Shown here one piece after another: positions 38,382-47,353 of a stretch of DNA of 64,000 nucleotides. Numbering within the stretch: position 1 is the stretch's first letter; each line of letters begins with the position of its first letter. The translations under genes and the position numbers were made by a program. Source of the DNA: Alphaproteobacteria bacterium (GTDB taxonomy: Bacteria > Pseudomonadota > Alphaproteobacteria > Rhodobacterales > Rhodobacteraceae); NCBI GenBank assembly GCA_030427145.1, contig JAUHWT010000005.1, forward strand, positions 186,001 through 250,000, written 5' to 3'. Below the pieces are notes generated by a model. The model ran no database searches. It saw only the letters and a program-made list of their open reading frames with translations, and was not told where the DNA came from.

Positions 38382-39026
38382 CTACATCACGACGACTTTT
38401 GCACCCATCTCCACGCGCTCATACAGGTCGATCACATCCTGATTGAGCATCCGGAAACATCCCGACGACGCGGCGTACCCAATACTGTTGGGCGCATCGG
38501 TACCGTGGATCCGGTATCCGGAGTCGTGGTTGCCAAAGTTGATGTAGAGCGCCCGTGCACCCAACGGATTGTTCACCCCTCCAGGCATTCCCTTGGCCCA
38601 TTTGGCCAGTTCCGGCGAACGTTTGATCATTGCCGGCGGAGGAGTCCAGCGCGGCCACCGTGCCTGACGTGAGATGTAGCCGGTCCCCGTCCAGCCAAAT
38701 CCCTCACGTCCTATTGCCACCCCGTAGCGCAGTGCCTTGCCGTTCTCCTCCACCAGGTACAGGAAAGGTCCCTTTGTATCGACAACAATGGTTCCCGGCA
38801 CCTCCTCCGTCTCGTAATCCACTCGGTTCTGCAGAAGCGCGGGATGAAATGCCTCCGTGTCGATGGCCGCGACGACCCGACCGTGGTCGGTTCTTGCCGA
38901 GTAATGCGACGGATCTACGGGCTGCGGATCGGACGCCGCCCGTGTCACGTCCATATCTTCCATCATGCAGCCTGAAACGAGGGCCGCACCCGTAAGCAAA
39001 GAAATCAATCGTACCGGCATGGACAT
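38382..39026 (-). CDS. L,D-transpeptidase (YkuD domain) lipoprotein
   Basis: This 214-residue envelope protein has an N-terminal lipobox (LVSGC, near residue 20) and a C-terminal YkuD domain with the catalytic motif IHGTDAPNSIGYAASSGCFRM split as HGT and SSGC-R. YkuD enzymes form 3-3 peptidoglycan crosslinks or attach proteins to the wall. The alphaproteobacterial ErfK/YbiS-type block PGGVNNPLGARALY is present. The ATG at 39026 is preferred for its GGGGGA site. It stands alone; the 250 bases upstream hold no supported gene except its promoter region. Confidence 0.92.
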   Translation of the reverse strand: MSMPVRLISLLTGAALVSGCMMEDMDVTRAASDPQPVDPSHYSARTDHGRVVAAIDTEAFHPALLQNRVDYETEEVPGTIVVDTKGPFLYLVEENGKALRYGVAIGREGFGWTGTGYISRQARWPRWTPPPAMIKRSPELAKWAKGMPGGVNNPLGARALYINFGNHDSGYRIHGTDAPNSIGYAASSGCFRMLNQDVIDLYERVEMGAKVVVM

Positions 39027-39276
39027 ACCAGAGGTCCCCCTTATCGCAGGTTGCATTTCAACTGTGTGTGAAAAGTGCCTTCTGGCGGTGGCAGCAGAAT
39101 CACGATTCGCTGCCCATGTAGGAACACATAGAGAACAAAGGTTGCGGTTCGCTAAAAACGGAATTTACCACGTTGAAAGGAATCGCGCGGAACACACCTT
39201 CCCGGCGCAGGCACCGCTTGTTTTGCACCCCAAACACCGGCTACCGTGGGAGTTGAGCTGACGGTGGAGGCGAAGG

Positions 39277-39561
39277 GTGCGGATATTTCGGGTAGTGTTC
39301 TGGGTGTTCCTGGTCCTTTACGCCCTTGCGATGGCGGTTTTTGTTGTGGGCTGGTTCGGTCTTTTTGGATTTTCCCACGATCCGCTGGCCGGTGTATTTC
39401 TGATCCCGCTCGGTCTTCCCTGGAACTTTGCCGGCGATCTGTTCCCTCTCGCGATGCAGCCCTATGTTTCACTGGCGGCACCGCTGATTACGCTCGAAAT
39501 TTTGCGGCGTCTGTCAAAGCCAAAAAGGCGGAAAGCGCAGACGGAACACGGTGGAGTGTGA
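39277..39561 (+). CDS. Small membrane protein, unknown
   Basis: This 94-residue protein starts at a GTG behind a GAGGCGAAGG site. It has two hydrophobic stretches (about 5-30, FWVFLVLYALAMAVFVVGWF, and a looser one 38-75) and a basic tail (RRLSKPKRRKAQ). I do not recognise a family. Codon use looks coding, but no homology-based support is available from sequence alone; it could be spurious. Confidence 0.45.
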   Translation: MRIFRVVFWVFLVLYALAMAVFVVGWFGLFGFSHDPLAGVFLIPLGLPWNFAGDLFPLAMQPYVSLAAPLITLEILRRLSKPKRRKAQTEHGGV

Positions 39562-39776
39562 ACCTCCTTTCTCTCGCCAAACGATTAGCCAATTAACCAG
39601 ACACACACGCAGCTGTGGAAAATTTGACGTTTATTGCGCTAAAAAATCCCGACAAATCGACATCAGTTGACGGGACCACAGTAATGACGCTTTTTCTCAT
39701 CTACATGTTTTTGAAGAACCGTCGGCTGTCCCGGCAATAAAGTTCAGTCGCAACACTTCTGCGAACGTCGAATAAA

Positions 39777-40625
39777 TTGGCATTTCAGTTACATAAACTT
39801 CCAGGCGGAGGGGTTGTTCGATCCTTCCACTACGGTAGCGGCAGGCCGGTCCTTGCCCTGCACGGATCACCCGGCAACGGCCACATGTTCGCCTCCTGGG
39901 AGGCAGTCGCGCGGGATCTCGGTGTCGAAATCATGGCACCTGACCGGCCAGGGTGGGGATCATCCGACATACTCGGCCTGGACCACGCCGGTTTTGCCGC
40001 ATGGCTGGCAGATGTGATGGACGTGCTGAAGATCGAGCATGCCCCGGTTATCGGCGTGTCCTGCGGAGCCCAGTGGGCAATCGCAGCGGCAGCTGGCCTT
40101 CCCGACCGTATCAGCGGTTTGGGTGTGGTTGGAGCCATGGGACAATGCGATTCCCGTGAAGCGTTGTCCGGCATGTTGGCCGGGAACAAACTACTCTTAG
40201 GATTGGCGAGGGTTGCACCGCAACTGCTGACGCCGGTCCTCGAACCGGTCATGCGATTGGCCCGCTTCAACCCTTCGGCCACGATCAGGAGATTCGCAGC
40301 CAGCAGCATAGAGCCGGATCGGGTTCTATTACTCCACCGGCCCCACAGGCACGCCTACCAGGGAGCGGTCGAGCATCTTGCACCGGATTGCGCGCGGGCG
40401 ATGGCGCGGGATCATATTCTACCCGCGTCCCAATGGAGCATTGACGCGACGCGCATTACACAGGCCGCGACTCTGTGGCACGGCACACGGGACGTTTCCG
40501 TGCCGAGGCATCACTCGAAACGTCTCGCCAACTGGCTGCCGAACGCACGGTTAAACGAAATCCCGGGAGCAGGCCATTTGATTAATCTGTCCCACGGGCG
40601 GCAAATTATTGAGGCGGTTCTCTGA
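39777..40625 (+). CDS. Alpha/beta hydrolase
   Basis: This 282-residue alpha/beta hydrolase has the oxyanion motif ALHGSPGNGHMF near residue 28, PDRPGWGSSD, the nucleophile elbow GVSCGAQ with Ser, an Asp in GTRDVSVP and a final His in GAGHLINLS. The substrate is unknown. No ATG is available near the N-terminus; I take the TTG at 39777 (after a stop at 39738), with a CTG at 39759 as alternative. The ribosome site is weak, so expression may be low. The upstream 215 bases show no other gene. Confidence 0.8.
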   Translation: MAFQLHKLPGGGVVRSFHYGSGRPVLALHGSPGNGHMFASWEAVARDLGVEIMAPDRPGWGSSDILGLDHAGFAAWLADVMDVLKIEHAPVIGVSCGAQWAIAAAAGLPDRISGLGVVGAMGQCDSREALSGMLAGNKLLLGLARVAPQLLTPVLEPVMRLARFNPSATIRRFAASSIEPDRVLLLHRPHRHAYQGAVEHLAPDCARAMARDHILPASQWSIDATRITQAATLWHGTRDVSVPRHHSKRLANWLPNARLNEIPGAGHLINLSHGRQIIEAVL

Positions 40626-40643
40626 CGGCGCAGCGGTTGTCCA

Positions 40644-40910
40644 CTACATGCCCAGCGCTTCCTTGTACAACTCGAGGACGGCTTCCTCTTCGCTGATTTC
40701 CTGCGAATCCCGTTTGCGCAATGCGATCAGTTTGCGCAGCACCTTGACGTCGTATCCCCGGCCTTTTGCTTCGGCCATCACCTCTTTCTGGGCGCTGGCG
40801 ATGTCCGCCTTCTCCTGATCCAGACGCTCATAACGCTCTACAAACTGGCGCAGTTCCCCTGCTGTAACACGGTATTGCGTCTGCTGTTCGTCCTCGACTA
40901 CGTCTTCCAT
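40644..40910 (-). CDS. gapR: GapR family nucleoid-associated protein (DUF2312)
   Basis: This 88-residue protein matches DUF2312, the GapR family. In Caulobacter GapR binds overtwisted DNA and supports replication and chromosome organisation. Conserved are VTAGELRQFVERYERLDQEK, the basic GRGYDVKVLRKLIALRKRD and the acidic EEEAVLELYKEALGM. The protein is helical and dimerises or tetramerises in known members. It is divergent from the small membrane gene at 40990. Confidence 0.93.
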   Translation of the reverse strand: MEDVVEDEQQTQYRVTAGELRQFVERYERLDQEKADIASAQKEVMAEAKGRGYDVKVLRKLIALRKRDSQEISEEEAVLELYKEALGM

Positions 40911-40989
40911 GAAACGTTCCTGTTCTAATGTGGTGCCCGGTGTCCTACCCGTGACCGGCGCTGACTTGCAACCCCTGGCGCACCGGAGT

Positions 40990-41232
40990 ATGCCGGATCA
41001 GATAATTCTGGAGAAGCCATTGATTTTTATATCCATTGTCGGCGGCGTTTTTGTCCTGGCCGGGCTGTTCGGGCTTGGTTACTGCATCCGTGAAGGAATC
41101 AGGATCCGTGGCGCCCAGCTCGCGCCTGAGGAAATCAACGCGAGACTCCAGAAACTGGTCGGGATCAACCTGGGATCGGTTGCACTGGCGGCACTTGGAC
41201 TTGGGCTTGTTGTCGTCGGACTGATGCTTTGA
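40990..41232 (+). CDS. Small two-helix membrane protein
   Basis: This 80-residue protein has two clear membrane segments (about 8-30, LIFISIVGGVFVLAGLFGLG, and 58-79, SVALAALGLGLVVVGLML) joined by a charged cytosolic or periplasmic loop (REGIRIRGAQLAPEEINARL). I do not recognise a family. The ATG at 40990 follows GGAG. It is divergent from gapR and precedes the SDR gene by 24 bases, with which it may be co-transcribed. Confidence 0.7.
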   Translation: MPDQIILEKPLIFISIVGGVFVLAGLFGLGYCIREGIRIRGAQLAPEEINARLQKLVGINLGSVALAALGLGLVVVGLML

Positions 41233-41256
41233 GACCACCCAAACTCGAGAGCCGCC

Positions 41257-41946
41257 ATGGAGGCTGACTTGAACAACACCATCCTCATCACCGGTGGAAG
41301 CCGCGGCATAGGCCGGGAACTGGCGCTTCAGGCAGAGGCGCGGGGTGATACCGTTATCGTCACCGTGCGTAACACGGACGCGGACCACCGGCTGCCCGCC
41401 TCCATCCGGGTCGAGCAACTCGACGTAAAGCGACCTGAGGAAAGTGCGGCCCTCGCAGCTTCGCTTGACGGGATCGCGATTGATACCCTCGTGTGCAACG
41501 CGGGCATCTTCCCGTCCCGCGGCGGCATTCGGGAAGCGGACTATTCCGTGGAGGACTGGGTGCAGGGTATGATGACAAACGTGGCCGGGCCGTTCTACGT
41601 GGTCAGGGCGCTCTTGCCTAATCTAACCGCATCCAGATCACCGAAAGTCGCAATGATCTCGTCCTCCATGGGGTCATCCACAAATGCCGCGGGTGGATCC
41701 TATATCTACCGGGCGTCAAAGGCGGCGGTCACCAATCTGGCCTGCAATCTCGCGGTAGAACTTGCGCCGCAACGGATAGCGGTGGGAGCTTTCGATCCCG
41801 GCTGGGTCAAAACCGATATGGGAACCGACGCCGCACCATTGAACGTATCCAACAGTGTGGCGGGCCTTCTTGAACGTATCGATGGGCTGCATCCCGATAA
41901 TACAGGTATATTCGAGACGTGGATGGGCGACCGGATGCCCTTCTAA
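41257..41946 (+). CDS. Short-chain dehydrogenase/reductase
   Basis: This 229-residue SDR has the cofactor motif TGGSRGIGREL near 10-20, LVCNAGIF, the catalytic Ser (SSS in VAMISSSMGS) and the YRASK motif (Y-x3-K). It resembles carbonyl-reductase-like (CsgA-type) SDRs. The substrate is unknown. The ATG at 41257 is used, but a TTG at 41269 has a better-placed GGAGG and begins MNNTILITGG. It converges with the amidotransferase gene. Confidence 0.87.
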   Translation: MEADLNNTILITGGSRGIGRELALQAEARGDTVIVTVRNTDADHRLPASIRVEQLDVKRPEESAALAASLDGIAIDTLVCNAGIFPSRGGIREADYSVEDWVQGMMTNVAGPFYVVRALLPNLTASRSPKVAMISSSMGSSTNAAGGSYIYRASKAAVTNLACNLAVELAPQRIAVGAFDPGWVKTDMGTDAAPLNVSNSVAGLLERIDGLHPDNTGIFETWMGDRMPF

Positions 41947-41953
41947 GCCAAGG

Positions 41954-42694
41954 TCAGGCGGCCGCTCGTGACGCCGCTTTCCTGCGCAGAAAATCGACTA
42001 TCGTTTTAGCCCAGTTGTCCGCGTGCAGCGGGCCATCGAGGTTTTCGAGGGCTTCGTCCACGAAAGACGACGGAATAGGCTTATCCCTGCGGAGCCTCAA
42101 AAGCTCATCCATGAACTTAGGTCCGAATTCGGGATGGGGCTGGACCGTGATCGCATCGGGGTCCTCAATATCGCCATATGCCAGCGCCGCGTATTCGCAA
42201 TGGGAATTCACGGCAAGAACGGACGAATTCGGCGCCAGTTTGGTCACCTGATCCTGATGAAGCGCCAGAACGAAATAATGATCCGGGACCTGCGTCATCC
42301 ACTCAGGCCGTTGAACGACTGCATAATTCTGACGTCCAAGACGCCATCCCCTGTCCGACTTTTCCGCTTTTCCTCCCATGGCCTCAGCGAGAATTTGGTG
42401 ACCGAAACAGATTCCGACGACCGGAACTTTTTGCTCCATGCAATCGCGCAAAAACGCCTTGAGAGGCTCAATCCACGGCAAATCATCATAAACCCCGTGA
42501 CGCGAGCCGGTAACGAGCCATGCGTCCGCCTGATCAGGCGATTCCGGCATTTCACCAGCCACCACATGTACCGTTTCAAACTCAATCGCCGGGTCGGCAT
42601 CTGAAAGCAGAGCGCGAAACATGGCGGGGTAATCCCCATGACGGGCGGCAAGATCCGGAACCACATCACCAGCTTCAAGAATACCCAGTTTCAT
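41954..42694 (-). CDS. Type 1 glutamine amidotransferase domain protein
   Basis: This 246-residue protein is a class I glutamine amidotransferase-like protein of the GMP synthase-like stand-alone type. The nucleophile Cys is in VGICFGHQILAEAMGG and the His-Glu pair in VQPHPEFGP; VTGSRHGVYDDLPW precedes. Stand-alone members include gamma-glutamyl hydrolases of polyamine conjugates, so the reaction is not certain. The ATG at 42694 follows GAGGAAAG. It lies just downstream of the LysR gene on the same strand (19 bases). Confidence 0.88.
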   Translation of the reverse strand: MKLGILEAGDVVPDLAARHGDYPAMFRALLSDADPAIEFETVHVVAGEMPESPDQADAWLVTGSRHGVYDDLPWIEPLKAFLRDCMEQKVPVVGICFGHQILAEAMGGKAEKSDRGWRLGRQNYAVVQRPEWMTQVPDHYFVLALHQDQVTKLAPNSSVLAVNSHCEYAALAYGDIEDPDAITVQPHPEFGPKFMDELLRLRRDKPIPSSFVDEALENLDGPLHADNWAKTIVDFLRRKAASRAAA

Positions 42695-42713
42695 CGTCTT
42701 TCCTCTCACAGGC

Positions 42714-43655
42714 CTACCGGTCCTGACCTATCTCAATCTTTTCGAACCCGTCGCCAAGAGAGCGGTCCTTGTCGATCTCCTCTCTGGCCCAGTTCCTGAA
42801 CAATGCCACGGCAGGGCGGTTCTCGGTGCCGGCGGGACAGACAATCCGGTACTGAACAGGCGCGGTCAATGCAATCCGAAACGGCGCCACCAACTGGCCG
42901 GCGCGCAGATGTCTAGCGGTAATTGATGCGCGGCCCATGACCACCCCGTTACCTTCAAGCGCGAGATCAACTGCATGATCCGCCTGGCTGAAACGTGGTC
43001 CCTTCAGAGGCGCGTGCTCAACCCCCACGGCCTCGAACCAACGATCCCAGTTGGGCGGGTTCGGCAGAAACGACAGGCTGTCGTCGTGAATCAGCGTTTC
43101 ACTCAGGAGATCGGACGGCTTCGTGAGACGGGTCGCCACGTCGGGGTGCATCATCGGAGTGATGAAACCCTCGTAGAGCATTTCCGAGAACAGCCCGGGA
43201 TCCTCTCCCTGTCCAAACCGGATGGCGATATCCACATCATCCCTGGCAAAATCCACCAGCTTGAGCGTCGCGATGAAACGCAACTCAAGATCGGGATGCT
43301 TCTCCGCGAAATGGAACATGCGCGGGGCAAGCCATTTGGCGGTAAAAGACGGCCCGGCAGTAATGGTAAGGCGGGACGGATCCACGAACCGTTTAGCCGC
43401 ATTCCATGCCCCCCGCATATCCTGAAATGCGGTCGACAGACCAGGCAGCAAAATGCGCCCGGCCTCCGTCAGCTCAACCGCCCTGTTCAACCTGTGAAAC
43501 AGCGGCGCTCCCATATCAGCCTCAAGACTTTTGATTTGGTAGCTCAGCGCAGCAGGCGTGACCGACAGTTCATTGGCGGCCTGCGCGAAACTTATATGCC
43601 TGGCTGCGGCCTCAAACGCGCGTAGCGCCACAAGCGATGGAAGTCTGTCCGGCAT
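42714..43655 (-). CDS. LysR family regulator, GcvA-like
   Basis: This 313-residue LysR-type regulator starts with the usual LPSLVALRAFEAAARHISF and has the winged HTH AANELSVTPAALSYQIKSLE. The effector domain includes ITAGPSFTAKWLAPRM, typical of the GcvA subgroup that controls glycine cleavage or beta-lactamase genes. The target is unknown; the amidotransferase gene downstream may be co-regulated, and the divergent 47-residue gene is another candidate. Confidence 0.92.
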   Translation of the reverse strand: MPDRLPSLVALRAFEAAARHISFAQAANELSVTPAALSYQIKSLEADMGAPLFHRLNRAVELTEAGRILLPGLSTAFQDMRGAWNAAKRFVDPSRLTITAGPSFTAKWLAPRMFHFAEKHPDLELRFIATLKLVDFARDDVDIAIRFGQGEDPGLFSEMLYEGFITPMMHPDVATRLTKPSDLLSETLIHDDSLSFLPNPPNWDRWFEAVGVEHAPLKGPRFSQADHAVDLALEGNGVVMGRASITARHLRAGQLVAPFRIALTAPVQYRIVCPAGTENRPAVALFRNWAREEIDKDRSLGDGFEKIEIGQDR

Positions 43656-43740
43656 GTTGCAGTTCAGTTTTTTTTAAGTGACCTCAAAAAAGTCTCGTTT
43701 GTAGATGACCCGATAAATTCGGACATTCAAGGTCGGAGAT

Positions 43741-43755
43741 CGGTCAAATTGACCG
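43741..43755. promoter_or_regulatory. Palindrome before the 47-residue gene
   Basis: CGGTCAA-A-TTGACCG is a perfect 7+1+7 palindrome 23 bases before the ATG at 43779. It could be an operator for the divergent LysR protein or a hairpin in the leader; it does not show the classic T-N11-A with long spacing. Confidence 0.4.
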
Positions 43756-43778
43756 GCAGACAGTCAAGGAATGTGGAA

Positions 43779-43922
43779 ATGGACTTCATTATGCCTACAC
43801 AGCGGCAAATCGATCAGGCCGTCCAGCGTGCCCACACCGAACGCAGCCGGGCCATACGTGAATTTTTTCGAAGTGGGCCGCACTTTTTAGTCTTGGCCTA
43901 CCGCGCACCAGACGCCAGCTGA
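43779..43922 (+). CDS. Small protein resembling the RSP_7527 family
   Basis: A 47-residue gene: MDFIMPTQRQIDQAVQRAHT begins it, followed by a helical stretch with ERSRAIREFF. The start resembles short Rhodobacterales proteins annotated as RSP_7527 family (MPT-Q-QID-x-x-V-x-x-AH-x-x-R). It has a GGAA site and a terminator after it. The C-terminal residues SGPHFLVLAYRAPDAS do not resemble anything I know. Function unknown. Confidence 0.65.
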   Translation: MDFIMPTQRQIDQAVQRAHTERSRAIREFFRSGPHFLVLAYRAPDAS

Positions 43923-43943
43923 GAATGCGCAGCGCATAAGGAA

Positions 43944-43979
43944 TGCAAAAGGGCGGGTCGATTGACCCGCCCTTTTGCA
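43944..43979. terminator. Bidirectional terminator between small gene and phaB
   Basis: TGCAAAAGGGCGGGTC-GATT-GACCCGCCCTTTTGCA is a perfect 16-bp stem with a 4-base loop; A and T blocks within the stem let it end transcripts from both sides. Confidence 0.93.
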
Positions 43980-43999
43980 ATTTCCTCCTGAATTTTCGT

Positions 44000-44725
44000 T
44001 CAGGAGAAGAACTGAGCGCCGTTCGGCGAAAGGGTCGAACCGGAGAAGAATCCGGCGTCGTCCGACGCGAGGAACACAACCGCGCGCGCGATTTCCTCAG
44101 GTTCACCGAGACGGCCAACCGGGATCTGCGGAATGATACGCTCGTTGAGAACCTTCTCGTCAATCGCACGGACCATTTCGGTGCCGATGTATCCCGGACA
44201 AATAGCATTCACGGTAATACCGGCGCGCGCGCCTTCCTGAGCCAGAGCGCGGGTGATCCCGATATCACCGGCTTTGGCGGCGGAGTAGTTTGCCTGACCA
44301 GCCTGACCCTTCTGACCGTTCACGGAAGAAATGTTGATCACGCGGCCGAACTTGCGCTCGCGCATACCCGGCCAGATCGGGTGGGTCATGTTGAATACAC
44401 CGCTGAGGTTGGTATTGATTACCTCGGACCACTGCTCCGGCGTCATGCGGTGGAACATTGCGTCGCGCGTAATGCCCGCATTGTTTACCAGAACCTCGAC
44501 CGGACCAAGTTCAGCTTCGACCTTGGCGATACCATCCTTACAGGCGTCATAGTCAGCGACGGACCATTTCCAGGTCTTGATCCCGGTGTCTTCCGTGAAT
44601 TTGGCAGCGGCCTCATCATTACCGGCATAGTTGGCTGCCACGGTGTAACCGGCATCTTTCAGAGCAATCGAAATAGCGGCGCCAATTCCGCGTGTACCGC
44701 CTGTGACCAGTGCGACTCTTCCCAT
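44000..44725 (-). CDS. phaB: Acetoacetyl-CoA reductase
   Basis: PhaB reduces acetoacetyl-CoA to (R)-3-hydroxybutyryl-CoA with NADPH, the second PHA step. The 241-residue SDR starts RVALVTGGTRGIGAAIS, has NNAGITRDAMFHRM, the catalytic Ser in INISSVNGQKGQAG and YSAAKAGD, and GYIGTEMVRAIDEKVL. The FabG-like PhaB subgroup is supported by the phaA gene 94 bases upstream. The two are probably co-transcribed, with a strong terminator behind phaB. Confidence 0.95.
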   Translation of the reverse strand: MGRVALVTGGTRGIGAAISIALKDAGYTVAANYAGNDEAAAKFTEDTGIKTWKWSVADYDACKDGIAKVEAELGPVEVLVNNAGITRDAMFHRMTPEQWSEVINTNLSGVFNMTHPIWPGMRERKFGRVINISSVNGQKGQAGQANYSAAKAGDIGITRALAQEGARAGITVNAICPGYIGTEMVRAIDEKVLNERIIPQIPVGRLGEPEEIARAVVFLASDDAGFFSGSTLSPNGAQFFS

Positions 44726-44819
44726 GTTTCCATCCCCCTACAAGGTTAGACTTTTGATATCGATTAAATTTCTGTAGCGATGGCGGGCCAACAGTCATAC
44801 CGTTTCCCGCCATGCCGTA

Positions 44820-45995
44820 TCAGTTGCGTTCAACGCAAAGGGCAACGCCCATTCCACCGCCGATGCAGAGCGTTGCGAGGCCCTTCTTCGCATCGCGACG
44901 CTTCATCTCGAAGAGCAGCGTGTTCAGCACGCGACAGCCCGACGCACCGATCGGATGACCGATCGCGATCGCACCACCATTCACGTTCACGATCGACGGA
45001 TCCCAGCCCATGTCCTTGTTCACAGCACAGGCCTGTGCGGCAAACGCCTCGTTGGCCTCAACCAGATCAAGGTCACCAACAGACCAACCGGCTTTTTCCA
45101 AAGCTTTGCGGCTCGCGTAGATCGGGCCAACACCCATAATGGATGGATCAAGGCCCGCGGTAGCGTAGGATGCAATACGTGCCATCGGTTCGATACCGCG
45201 TTTTTCAGCGTTTTCGGCCGTCATGAGAAGCGTGACGGCCGCACCATCGTTCAGGCCGGAGGCGTTGGCAGCGGTCACGGAACCATCCTTGGTGAAAGCC
45301 GGGCGCAGCTTCTGCATGGCTTCCATGGTTGCGCCGTGACGGATGTATTCGTCCTTCTCGACCACAATATCGCCTTTACGGGTTTTGACCGTAAACGGAG
45401 CGATCTCGTCATCGAACTTTCCGGCCTTTTGCGCCGCTTCAGCCTTGTTCTGCGATGCGACGGCAAACTCGTCCTGCTGGTCGCGGGAAATCTGCCATTT
45501 TTCGGCCACGTTTTCCGCGGTCTGGCCCATGTGGTAGTTGTTAAAAGCGTCCCAGAGACCATCCTTAATCATGGTGTCGGTCAGCTTCATGTCGCCCATT
45601 TTCTGTCCACCACGCAGGTTCTGCGCATGGGGGCTCAAAGACATGCTTTCCTGACCACCGGCGACCACAATGTCCGCATCCCCAAGCATGATGTGCTGGG
45701 CGCCCAGCGCAACAGCGCGAAGACCGGACCCGCAAACCTGGTTGATGCCCCACGCGGCGCTTTCCTGTGGCAGACCAGCGTTCACATGCGCCTGCCGTGC
45801 CGGGTTCTGCCCCTGACCGGCGGTCAGAACCTGCCCGAGGATCGTCTCGGATACCTCTCCAGCATCCACGCCCGCGCGATCGAGCACCGCCTTGATGGCT
45901 GTGGTCCCAAGATCATGGGCAGGGGTGTTGGCAAAGCTCCCCAGAAAGCTTCCAACCGCTGTACGTGCGGCCGATGCGATCACGATGTTCGTCAT
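44820..45995 (-). CDS. phaA: Acetyl-CoA C-acetyltransferase (beta-ketothiolase)
   Basis: PhaA condenses two acetyl-CoA into acetoacetyl-CoA. The 391-residue thiolase has the acylated Cys in [13 protein letters not shown] (about C88), the His motif [17 protein letters not shown] and the second Cys in CIGGGMG at the end. The ATG at 45995 follows GGAGGA; nine codons upstream are not needed. It heads the phaA-phaB pair. Confidence 0.96.
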   Translation of the reverse strand: MTNIVIASAARTAVGSFLGSFANTPAHDLGTTAIKAVLDRAGVDAGEVSETILGQVLTAGQGQNPARQAHVNAGLPQESAAWGINQVCGSGLRAVALGAQHIMLGDADIVVAGGQESMSLSPHAQNLRGGQKMGDMKLTDTMIKDGLWDAFNNYHMGQTAENVAEKWQISRDQQDEFAVASQNKAEAAQKAGKFDDEIAPFTVKTRKGDIVVEKDEYIRHGATMEAMQKLRPAFTKDGSVTAANASGLNDGAAVTLLMTAENAEKRGIEPMARIASYATAGLDPSIMGVGPIYASRKALEKAGWSVGDLDLVEANEAFAAQACAVNKDMGWDPSIVNVNGGAIAIGHPIGASGCRVLNTLLFEMKRRDAKKGLATLCIGGGMGVALCVERN

Positions 45996-46108
45996 TACAG
46001 TCCTCCAAATCGGCTCCCCCACGAGCCGGCCCCGGTAAGAGCGTCACGTTTGGAACGAATCACGCAAACGCAACGCGCCTACTTTCGTCGCATAACTGGG
46101 GAATACCC

Positions 46109-47353
46109 TCAACTGTTATGGGTTAGCAGGAATTCCGCGAGTGGTTTCCAAACCGCATTACGTGCGTCCCCTCCGACAACCATTCCGACATGTCCCGTAT
46201 CGGGAAGCATGACCGCACCGCCCGGAATGGCCTGCGGCAACGCTTCGGCCAGAGGCGGAGGTGCGATCGTGTCACGCCTTCCACAAAACGAAATCGTGGG
46301 AATACGAATGTTGCGGGCATCAACCCGCGAGCCCAAAAACTCCCATTTGCCCAGTGCAGGCGCATTGCGAATTTGCCAGTCAACCAAGAGATCCTCTGCC
46401 GCTGGAGCCGCCATGCAAACACCATCAGACAGCCAGTCCTCAAGTCCCACAAACAGCTTCGCTTCCATCCCATTCGGATCCAGTGAGGCGAACCGGCGAA
46501 ACTTGATTGAGGCCTGCATTGGATTGACCATGGAGAAAAGCGTCTGAAACAGGATTACTGGAATAAAGCCGAAAGCTTCTCCCATACCACGGAGAAGCCG
46601 CACCACATGTTCCGGCCCGTTGGCGCGGATCATTGCGCGCAACGCTCCCGCGATGCCGACCGTCGAGTTGAAATTCCACGGGGCTCCGATTGTGACAAGA
46701 TTGGCCACACCTTCCGGCCGGTTCGCGGCCAGGCCGGCAGCCAGGGTGCCGCCCATACAATAGCCAAGCACCGACACATCACGACCGGTCATGCTGCAAA
46801 CATGCTGCAGCGCGGGAATCAGTCGCTTTCTTCCGTAATCCTCCATGGAGAAATCGGCTTCGTCCTGCGTCGGTCCGGCCCAGTCCAGCAGAAGGGGCCG
46901 CACTCCCTGCCCCGCCAGCCAGCGCAGCATGGACCGCTCTGGGACCAAATCCAGAATGTAGTGTTTGTTGATGAGACTGGGAACGACCAGCACAGGAAGG
47001 CCATTTGGATCGGTCGACTCCGGTATTTCGCCATAGTCCAAAAGCCGCGCGGACCCCGCCCGCCAGATACACTCCGGATCCTGCAACTGGCGTCGGTAGG
47101 GGTGCCTCTGCCACATTTCCATGCCTTCGACCATGGTATGCAGACGTCGGGCCACCTCCAGGCCAACCTCAATGCGGTCTATCGCGGGAGACAGGCCAGC
47201 AGCGGCACCACGCAATTCAGGGCGCCACGGAAAGTTGGCGCTACTGGCGCGCGGAGAGGCGAGCAGCGCCTGGCTGTAGGACACCAGCGCGGCTCCAAGA
47301 TGGAAGACGACAGGGCTGGGCTCTCCCTGTCTTAGTGTGGGAATTTCACTCAT
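46109..47353 (-). CDS. phaC: Short PHA synthase-like protein (PhaC)
   Basis: This 414-residue protein is related to PHA synthases, which polymerise hydroxyacyl-CoA. It has the PhaC lipase-like box with Cys nucleophile (GYCMGG, C199), then D361 (CGRRDTIAPP) and H388 (DTGHVGMVVGG), and the family blocks PLLLDWAGP and ASIKFRR. It is shorter than class I enzymes (about 560-600 residues): the N-terminal domain is reduced to roughly 100 residues. It also differs from class III/IV, which need PhaE or PhaR subunits. Its start overlaps a 61-residue gene by ATGA. Polymerase activity is likely but the possibility of a PHA or hydroxyacyl thioesterase-like role remains. Confidence 0.85.
   Translation of the reverse strand: MSEIPTLRQGEPSPVVFHLGAALVSYSQALLASPRASSANFPWRPELRGAAAGLSPAIDRIEVGLEVARRLHTMVEGMEMWQRHPYRRQLQDPECIWRAGSARLLDYGEIPESTDPNGLPVLVVPSLINKHYILDLVPERSMLRWLAGQGVRPLLLDWAGPTQDEADFSMEDYGRKRLIPALQHVCSMTGRDVSVLGYCMGGTLAAGLAANRPEGVANLVTIGAPWNFNSTVGIAGALRAMIRANGPEHVVRLLRGMGEAFGFIPVILFQTLFSMVNPMQASIKFRRFASLDPNGMEAKLFVGLEDWLSDGVCMAAPAAEDLLVDWQIRNAPALGKWEFLGSRVDARNIRIPTISFCGRRDTIAPPPLAEALPQAIPGGAVMLPDTGHVGMVVGGDARNAVWKPLAEFLLTHNS

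Noticed and set aside
44955-46547. A 530-codon open frame on the plus strand
   Set aside because: It is antisense to phaA and the phaC 3' end, whose products carry complete active-site motifs; its own translation shows no family features.
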